Source: Dehalococcoidia bacterium (GTDB lineage: Bacteria > Chloroflexota > Dehalococcoidia > Dehalococcoidales > Fen-1064). Taken from it: a stretch of 9,762 nt of DNA. The notes beneath the pieces are model-generated. The model saw nothing but the letters and a program-made list of their open reading frames with translations. It made no database searches and was not told the DNA's origin. Below, one piece after another: positions 5,364-9,762 of the stretch. Where the stretch lies: assembly GCA_030691775.1 (NCBI GenBank), contig JAUYDN010000164.1, positions 1 through 9,762 on the forward strand, read 5' to 3'. A program made the position numbers and the translations under genes. Position 1 is the stretch's first letter, and each line of letters opens with the position of its first letter.

Positions 5364-7190
5364 CTAGCTGGATTTTTCGATGTGAAAGAACTCCAGCATA
5401 TCCCCAACCTGAAAGTCGTTATATCCCTGTACTCCCACACCGCACTCGTAGCCGGCCGTCACTTCCCGCGCGTCTTCTTTGAACCGGCGCAGGCTGGAAA
5501 CCAGGGACTCGTGGACCTTCTTCCCGCCGCGCATCACGCGCACGCCGCCACCCCGCACCACCTTGCCATCACTTATATAGACGCCGGCGACCTTCTCTTT
5601 CTTCGAGGTGAACACTGCCCGCACCTCGGCATGACCGTCGATAACTTCAATTTCCTCAGGCGTCAGCATACCTTTCAAGGCTTTAGCAACGTCTTCAACG
5701 AGGTTATAAATAATATCGTAATTGCGGATGCCGATGCCTTCACGCTCCGCCAGTTTTTTTGCGCCCGGCTCAACGCCCGCGTTGAATCCGATGATGACGC
5801 CTTTGGAGGCAATAGCGAGCATAACATCGTTCTCGGTGACATTACCCGTGCCACTATGGATCATTCTTACCTTTATCTGGTCGGTGGATAGTTTCTCCAG
5901 GGAGTTACGGATTGGCTCGATGCTGCCCTGAACGTCTGTCTTGAGGATAATACCCAGCTCTTTCACTTTGCCAGCGCTAACCTGCTCGTACAGGTTGCTG
6001 AGGTTAATAGTCCCGGTTGCCGAACCTTTACCGGCTTCACGGCGGCGCTTCTCGATGATTGCCTGCGCCGCTTTTTCATCGGCGACAACCGTCATGATGT
6101 CACCGACCTGCGGCACAGTATCCAGTCCCAGCACCTCTACAGGTGTAGCGGGCGTGATGCGTTTGACCCGCTTGCCGGCGTCATTGAACATCGCCTTGAC
6201 CTTACCCCACGTGTCACCGACGATGATGACATCGCCTTCTTTGAGCGTACCCGAACTGACAAGCACGGTGAACAGCGCGCCACGTGTCCGGTCCATCTTG
6301 GCTTCAATCACGGTTCCTTCGGCGGGACGGGTGGGGTCAGCCTTTAGGTCCTCTAATTCCGCCACCAGCATGATGTTCGCCAGAAGGTCGGAGATGCCGA
6401 TTTTTTCGCGGGCGGAAACGGGTACAGCAATCACTTCGCCGCCCCACTCCTCCACCACCAGTCCGGCCTCAGCGAGCTGTTGTTTTACACGGTCCTGGTT
6501 GACTCCCGGCTTATCGATTTTATTAATTGCCACGATAATGGGCACGCCTGCGGCGCGGGCATGGTCGATTGCTTCCAGCGTCTGGGGCATTACGCCATCG
6601 TCCGCCGCCACGACGAGCACGGTGATATCCGTAACCTGGGCGCCACGGGCACGCATGGCAGTGAAGGCTTCATGACCCGGCGTATCCAGAAAGGTGACCT
6701 TCTGCCCGCCAACTTCCACCTGGTAAGCGCCGATATGCTGGGTGATGCCACCCGCTTCCCGGTCGACAACGTTCGTCTGGCGGATGGCGTCCAGCAGTTT
6801 GGTCTTACCGTGGTCGACATGGCCCATAATCGTGACCACCGGCGGACGGGGTTGCAAGCCTCCTGCCTGCTCGCCCGCCAACTTTTGCCGTTTTTTAAGC
6901 TCGGCGGTACCTGCTTTGACAGCCGTCCGGTGCCTGAGTTTGGTCTCAACTCCCAAACCGGCTGCCACCTGGGAAGCTGTTTTAAAATCAATCACCTGGT
7001 TGATGTTAGCCATTGCACCGATGCGCATCAATTGCTTGATGGCATCCACCGGGGTGACATTCAATATTTCAGCGAGCTGGCGCACTGTAATCGCTGGCGG
7101 AAGCTCGATGATACGTTTTTGCTGAGCCACCACGCCAGTTTTTTCTTCCGTTGTTTTTGCTGTCTCGCCCTGTTTTTCCGAGCTTACCAC
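5364..7190 (-). CDS. infB: Translation initiation factor IF-2 (short form)
   Basis: A 608-residue GTPase that places initiator fMet-tRNA on the 30S subunit and promotes subunit joining. After a short N-terminal segment and an IF-2 N-terminal domain (about 30-85, ITVRQLAEILNVTPVDAIKQL), the GTPase shows G1 GHVDHGKT (123-130), G2 GGIT (147-150), G3 DTPGHE (169-174), G4 NKID (223-226) and G5 SA (259-260). Domain II, the alpha/beta domain III (KTDVQGSIEPI, HSGTGNVTENDV) and the fMet-tRNA-binding C2 domain (ending GYNDFQVGDMLEFF) follow. At 608 residues it lacks the long, disordered N-terminal extension of E. coli IF-2 (about 890), as in compact bacterial forms. The start is GTG at 7190. AAAGGAAC upstream serves as ribosome site and overlaps the end of rnpM, 13 bases away. 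Confidence 0.98.
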   Translation of the reverse strand: MVSSEKQGETAKTTEEKTGVVAQQKRIIELPPAITVRQLAEILNVTPVDAIKQLMRIGAMANINQVIDFKTASQVAAGLGVETKLRHRTAVKAGTAELKKRQKLAGEQAGGLQPRPPVVTIMGHVDHGKTKLLDAIRQTNVVDREAGGITQHIGAYQVEVGGQKVTFLDTPGHEAFTAMRARGAQVTDITVLVVAADDGVMPQTLEAIDHARAAGVPIIVAINKIDKPGVNQDRVKQQLAEAGLVVEEWGGEVIAVPVSAREKIGISDLLANIMLVAELEDLKADPTRPAEGTVIEAKMDRTRGALFTVLVSSGTLKEGDVIIVGDTWGKVKAMFNDAGKRVKRITPATPVEVLGLDTVPQVGDIMTVVADEKAAQAIIEKRRREAGKGSATGTINLSNLYEQVSAGKVKELGIILKTDVQGSIEPIRNSLEKLSTDQIKVRMIHSGTGNVTENDVMLAIASKGVIIGFNAGVEPGAKKLAEREGIGIRNYDIIYNLVEDVAKALKGMLTPEEIEVIDGHAEVRAVFTSKKEKVAGVYISDGKVVRGGGVRVMRGGKKVHESLVSSLRRFKEDAREVTAGYECGVGVQGYNDFQVGDMLEFFHIEKSS

Positions 7191-7203
7191 TAGGCAGTTC
7201 CTT

Positions 7204-7488
7204 TCAGAGTCGTTCCTTATATTCTTCCAGTCGAGCGTGGTCTTCTTTTGTCAATCTACCGCGTAAGACCTGTTCGAGACGGTTACCACTTAAGCCGGCC
7301 TCCCAGCATTTTTTCTGTTTGCAGAGGTACGCGCCCCGCCCTGCCAGTTTCCCTGTTTCATCTACCGTTATCGTCCCGTCAGCGGTTTTCACGATACGTA
7401 CCAGCTCCCGCTTTGGCATTACCTGCCTGCAAGCGACGCAGGTACGTTCCGGGATATGCTTCTTACGGGTCTCAGTATTGCTCTTCAT
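7204..7488 (-). CDS. rnpM: YlxR/RnpM family RNA-binding protein
   Basis: A 94-residue basic protein of the YlxR (DUF448) family, found between nusA and infB in many bacteria. The two family hallmarks are present: RTCVACR (15-21) and GRGAYLC (50-56), with conserved Cys17, Cys20, Cys56 and Cys61. In Bacillus the family member has been described as binding RNase P RNA and modulating RNase P (hence RnpM), and as affecting expression of many genes; that is family knowledge, not visible here. The start is ATG at 7488, lying inside the nusA reading frame so that the two genes overlap by 17 bases. The stop is 13 bases before infB. This tight packing implies co-transcription and probably coupled translation. 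Confidence 0.94.
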   Translation of the reverse strand: MKSNTETRKKHIPERTCVACRQVMPKRELVRIVKTADGTITVDETGKLAGRGAYLCKQKKCWEAGLSGNRLEQVLRGRLTKEDHARLEEYKERL

Positions 7489-8908
7489 CCTCGATTACAA
7501 CTTCCTGGCGCCGGACCTTCTTGGCGCGCGGAGCTTCACCTTCCCGTTCCTTACCTGGAGCTACCTTCTTTTTCTTCTTGCTCTTACCTTCACCCCGGGA
7601 AGGCGCACCCATAATATCTTCCGCAAAACGTAGCTCACCCTTCGCAGGGACAGCGACCGGTTCGAAAGTAACCAGCCTGGCTTCCGGGGCTTCTTCTTCC
7701 GCAATTTCAACGGCGGGTTCGTCTTGAGCGGCCTCAACGGCAACCTCTTCGATTCCAGGGGCTTCTTTGCCCGCCGCAACAGCTACCGGTCCCGGAGGTG
7801 CACCGGGAGCGGCAGGTACTTCTTCTTTGACCTCTTCTACCTCAATAACAGGTTTACGGGCAGCTCTTTCAATTTCCCAGGCGGAGATGGTCTTGATATC
7901 AACCTTCCAGCCGGTGAGCTTAGCGGCGAGCCGGGCGTTTTGCCCTTCCTTCCCGATTGCCAGAGAGAGCTGGCGGTCGTGAACAATCACCGATGCTACG
8001 CCTTCTGACTTTTTAAGCTCGACAGCGACGATTTGCGCGGGACTCAGGGCGCTGGCGATAAATGATGCCGGGTCGGCGTTCCACTGCACAACATCGATTT
8101 TCTCGCCGCTCAATTCGCTGACGATGTTCTGGATACGGATACCACGTAGACCGACACAGCAACCTACCGGGTCGATGCCCGGTTGACGCGCCGCAACAGC
8201 CACTTTACTGCGGAAGCCTGCTTCCCGCGCCATGGTTTTGATTTCTACCTGGCCGTTGGCGACCTCCGGAACTTCCAGCTCAAAAAGCCGCTTTACAAGG
8301 TCGGGATGACTGCGGGAGACGATAACCCTTGGTCCCTTGGCAGTCTTGGCAACTTCCAATAGTAAGACCTTAAGCCGCTGTCCTACGCGGTACCGTTCGC
8401 TGGGAATCTGTTCGTTGGAGGGTAAAACCGCCTGCGTCCTGCCCAGGTCAACCATCACCTGGCGTGGCTCAAGACGCTGGACAACACCGCTCACGATATC
8501 GGCGGCTTTTCCGGCGTATTCCTCAAAGATAGCGCTATGTTCCGCTTCATGCAGACGCTGGAGGATAACCTGCTTGGCAGTCTGCGCGGCGATTCTGCCG
8601 GCGTTGGATGGAGTAGATTCCACCATCAGCAGTTCTTCGAGCTTTACATCCGGCTTGATGCGTTTGGCTTCCGCCAGCGATATTTCCTGGCGAGGGTCCT
8701 GGATTTTTTCCACGACCTTCTTTTCTGCCCAGACCTCCACACGGCCGGTGAAACGATTGATTTTAACGACGATGTTCTGGTTGGGTAAAAAAGCGTCTTT
8801 CCGGTACGCCGAGACCAGCGCCGATTCAACCGCCGAGATGACTACTTCCTTCGGCAGGTTCTTTTCCGCCGAGAGCTGGGTGATAGCGAGCAGAAACTCG
8901 CTCTTCAT
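7472..8908 (-). CDS. nusA: Transcription termination/antitermination protein NusA
   Basis: A 478-residue RNA polymerase-associated factor acting in pausing, intrinsic termination and antitermination. Domains in order: RNAP-binding N-terminal domain (1 to about 132), S1 (about 133-199, DIVSGVVQRLEPRQVMVDLG), KH1 (about 203-278, GLRG at 253-256) and KH2 (about 282-345, GKEG at 319-322). A low-complexity tail (350-478) is rich in Glu, Ala, Pro and Val, with five consecutive lysines at 444-448. I chose ATG at 8908, since MKSEFLLAITQLSAEK matches the usual NusA opening. The frame is open up to a TTG at 8944, but that codon sits at the foot of a terminator-like hairpin and would add 12 non-conserved residues. 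The ribosome site is weak. It overlaps rnpM by 17 bases. No proteobacterial C-terminal acidic repeats are evident. Confidence 0.96.
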   Translation of the reverse strand: MKSEFLLAITQLSAEKNLPKEVVISAVESALVSAYRKDAFLPNQNIVVKINRFTGRVEVWAEKKVVEKIQDPRQEISLAEAKRIKPDVKLEELLMVESTPSNAGRIAAQTAKQVILQRLHEAEHSAIFEEYAGKAADIVSGVVQRLEPRQVMVDLGRTQAVLPSNEQIPSERYRVGQRLKVLLLEVAKTAKGPRVIVSRSHPDLVKRLFELEVPEVANGQVEIKTMAREAGFRSKVAVAARQPGIDPVGCCVGLRGIRIQNIVSELSGEKIDVVQWNADPASFIASALSPAQIVAVELKKSEGVASVIVHDRQLSLAIGKEGQNARLAAKLTGWKVDIKTISAWEIERAARKPVIEVEEVKEEVPAAPGAPPGPVAVAAGKEAPGIEEVAVEAAQDEPAVEIAEEEAPEARLVTFEPVAVPAKGELRFAEDIMGAPSRGEGKSKKKKKVAPGKEREGEAPRAKKVRRQEVVIEDEEQY

Positions 8909-8945
8909 CCTGGCACCGCCTACACTCAAAAATTTCTTGTCCAAG

Positions 8946-8973
8946 AAAAAAAGTGGGAATCACACCCACTTTT
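8946..8973 (-). terminator. Intrinsic terminator or attenuator in the nusA leader
   Basis: On the minus strand AAAAGTGGG (8973-8965), loop TGTGATT, CCCACTTTT (8957-8949) forms a perfect 9-bp stem. Its 3' arm continues into further T residues, making seven consecutive T. It lies just downstream of the promoter at 8985-9013 and 37 bases before the nusA ATG. It would stop transcripts of only about 30 bases unless read through. On the opposite strand the T-run is only four, so its natural direction is toward nusA. Confidence 0.75.
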
Positions 8974-8984
8974 CAACCATCCAA

Positions 8985-9013
8985 AGTATAGCACAATTAG
9001 TAGGGGACTGCAA
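8985..9013 (-). promoter_or_regulatory. nusA operon promoter
   Basis: On the minus strand TTGCAG (9013-9008), a 17-base spacer, then TATACT (8990-8985), a five-of-six -10 preceded by TGC, giving an extended -10. Transcription should start near 8978, a few bases before the terminator-like hairpin and about 70 bases before the nusA ATG. It is the best sigma-70-type promoter seen in the window. Confidence 0.65.
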
Positions 9014-9136
9014 CCGTTTTTCAGGCGTGGGATTGAGCTACGGGTTCTGAACTATCAGCTAATAGAGTTATACAGAACGATGACTGTTGCCTGTGAGCAC
9101 CCCCAGGTAATGGTGGGAGCGGGGCGTTGTCCCAAA

Positions 9137-9180
9137 TGTCATTCTGAGGAGTCCGACTCCGTCGGACGAACGAAGAATCT
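9137..9180 (+). repeat. Interspersed repeat, copy D, with hairpin core
   Basis: Begins TGTCATTCTGAGGAG and ends CGAAGAATCT, so its ends resemble those of copies A-C near purA. The core is a perfect 7-bp hairpin GTCCGAC-TCC-GTCGGAC (9151-9167). Repeat-like sequence may continue to about 9230. Confidence 0.65.
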
Positions 9181-9258
9181 CCGACACTACTCAGTAGGCA
9201 GGAAGACCCTTCCAGCTTGTCTGAAAATGATTTTACGATTATAGAGCGTTGTTCTCCT

Positions 9259-9287
9259 CTGGATACCAGCCTTCGCTGGTATGACAG
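9259..9287 (-). repeat. Palindromic repeat, copy E
   Basis: Contains an 8-bp hairpin ATACCAGC-CTTC-GCTGGTAT (9263-9282). Read on the minus strand it begins CTGTCAT and ends with the ATCCAG typical of GTCAT...ATCCAG repeats. It points away from copy G at 9338-9367. Confidence 0.65.
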
Positions 9288-9293
9288 TTTTGT

Positions 9294-9331
9294 GGATGTT
9301 GGATTCCAGCTTTTGCTGGAATCCAACATCC
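9294..9331. repeat. Perfect 17-bp inverted repeat, copy F
   Basis: GGATGTTGGATTCCAGC (9294-9310), loop TTTT (9311-9314), GCTGGAATCCAACATCC (9315-9331). Every one of the 17 positions pairs. The inner ten pairs (GGATTCCAGC) are the usual repeat core. The outer seven extend the pairing into flanking sequence. Confidence 0.8.
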
Positions 9332-9337
9332 CTCTTT

Positions 9338-9367
9338 GTCATTGTCGGGCTTGACCCGACAATCCAG
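9338..9367 (+). repeat. Palindromic repeat, copy G
   Basis: Starts TGTC, then a 9-bp hairpin ATTGTCGGG-CTTGA-CCCGACAAT (9341-9363), and ends CCAG. This is a familiar type of REP-like sequence found between genes in many bacteria. Its loop CTTGA equals the plus-strand loop of copy A. Confidence 0.7.
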
Positions 9368-9684
9368 GATAATTTCAGACAACCTCTCAGGGTGATAGGG
9401 TCACTCGACTTTTTGAGGCAAAACTTTGGGGTGGGGAAAAGGGGCATCCGAATTTCGAATTCATCCTGAACGGATTCACCGTGAACCGATTTAATATTTC
9501 GGATTTTCTCCATTATAGTACTAAAACCGCCTTTACAACCATTCAACTATCTGCCAACATGATAGTGTAGTGTCTCCGAAATAACTTGACAATTACACAT
9601 GGAGTGTGGTGCCGCGGACGAAATATGAAAATGATGGTTGCAAAGGGTGGGAAAGCAAGATGACTGCCAACTTGCACAAGGGGG

Positions 9685-9710
9685 TTGAGAGGGGCGTCAG
9701 CCCCTCTCAA
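9685..9710. repeat. Perfect 11-bp hairpin, element H
   Basis: TTGAGAGGGGC (9685-9695), loop GTCA, GCCCCTCTCAA (9700-9710). The right arm runs into AATAG. No T-tract follows on the plus strand. Reading the minus strand, the base after the stem is C, so it is not a standard terminator in either direction. Confidence 0.7.
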
Positions 9711-9720
9711 AATAGTTCTG

Positions 9721-9742
9721 CCCCTTCTCTGCGGAGAAGGGG
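9721..9742. repeat. 9-bp hairpin, element I
   Basis: CCCCTTCTC (9721-9729), loop TGCG, GAGAAGGGG (9734-9742), followed by TAAGGGGATGAGG. It lies ten bases from element H, and the two may form one compound intergenic repeat. It may continue beyond the window edge. Confidence 0.65.
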
Positions 9743-9762
9743 TAAGGGGATGAGGCGCTGTG

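Larger units (their letters stand above)
9014..9762. other. About 750-base gene-free, repeat-rich region upstream of nusA
   Basis: No credible gene is seen on either strand. The open frames cross palindromic repeats, lack ribosome sites and encode junk typical of such repeats (for example an IPAKAGIQ string). The region holds the repeats listed at 9137-9180, 9259-9287, 9294-9331, 9338-9367, 9685-9710 and 9721-9742. Between 9368 and 9684 I see only AT-rich, unassigned sequence, including a TTGACA at 9586-9591 without a matching -10. Confidence 0.65.

Noticed and set aside
5941..7193. Long plus-strand frames opposite infB
   Set aside because: The minus-strand IF-2 frame explains the sequence fully; the antisense products are low-complexity.
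8909..8944. TTG at 8944 as the nusA start
   Set aside because: It would begin at the foot of the terminator-like hairpin and add 12 residues not typical of NusA; ATG at 8908 fits the family opening.
9014..9060. tRNA-like GTAGCTCAAT string on the minus strand
   Set aside because: No anticodon arm, T-arm or acceptor pairing could be found around it.
9187..9546. 119-codon minus-strand open frame upstream of nusA
   Set aside because: It runs through repeats E, F and G, has no ribosome site, and its IPAKAGIQ-like string is a known by-product of such repeats.
9137..9742. CRISPR array
   Set aside because: The hairpin repeats differ in sequence and length and are not evenly spaced; no constant repeat with unique spacers is present.

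Overview
All nine protein genes in this window lie on the minus strand, so the biology reads from high to low coordinates. The organism looks like a member of the Chloroflexota, probably Dehalococcoidia-like. This is inference from three things: a short IF-2, an actinobacterial-style phosphatidylinositol/mannoside gene set outside an obvious actinobacterial context, and gaps full of GTCATT-type palindromic repeats. The sequence alone does not prove the lineage.

Layout from right to left. Bases 9014-9762 hold no convincing gene. They are a patchwork of palindromic repeats, and no rimP is visible there. A promoter (8985-9013) and an intrinsic-terminator-like hairpin (8946-8973) sit immediately before nusA. 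Then follows the compact block nusA - rnpM/ylxR - infB - rbfA - truB (8908 to 4040), with overlaps or gaps of about 15 bases or less: transcription elongation/antitermination, an RNase P-associated RNA-binding protein, translation initiation factor 2, 30S maturation and tRNA U55 pseudouridylation.

Bases 3700-4039 lack a protein gene but fold, on the minus strand, into a nested structure that starts just downstream of a TTGACA element. This is a candidate structured RNA or leader that I cannot assign to a family.

The second gene block is ino1 (inositol-1-phosphate synthase) - PimA-like mannosyltransferase - CDP-alcohol phosphatidyltransferase (phosphatidylinositol phosphate synthase type). 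Together these can make inositol phosphate from glucose 6-phosphate, attach it to CDP-diacylglycerol and begin mannosylation of phosphatidylinositol at the inner membrane face. A dephosphorylation step and the PIM acyltransferase are not in the window. A 409-base gap with three related repeats follows, then the 5' part of purA (adenylosuccinate synthetase), cut by the window edge.

Five of the nine genes start with GTG or TTG. The most unusual items are the unassigned structured RNA before ino1, the hairpin between the nusA promoter and nusA, and a repeat superfamily with conserved ends and variable palindromic cores in both large gaps.
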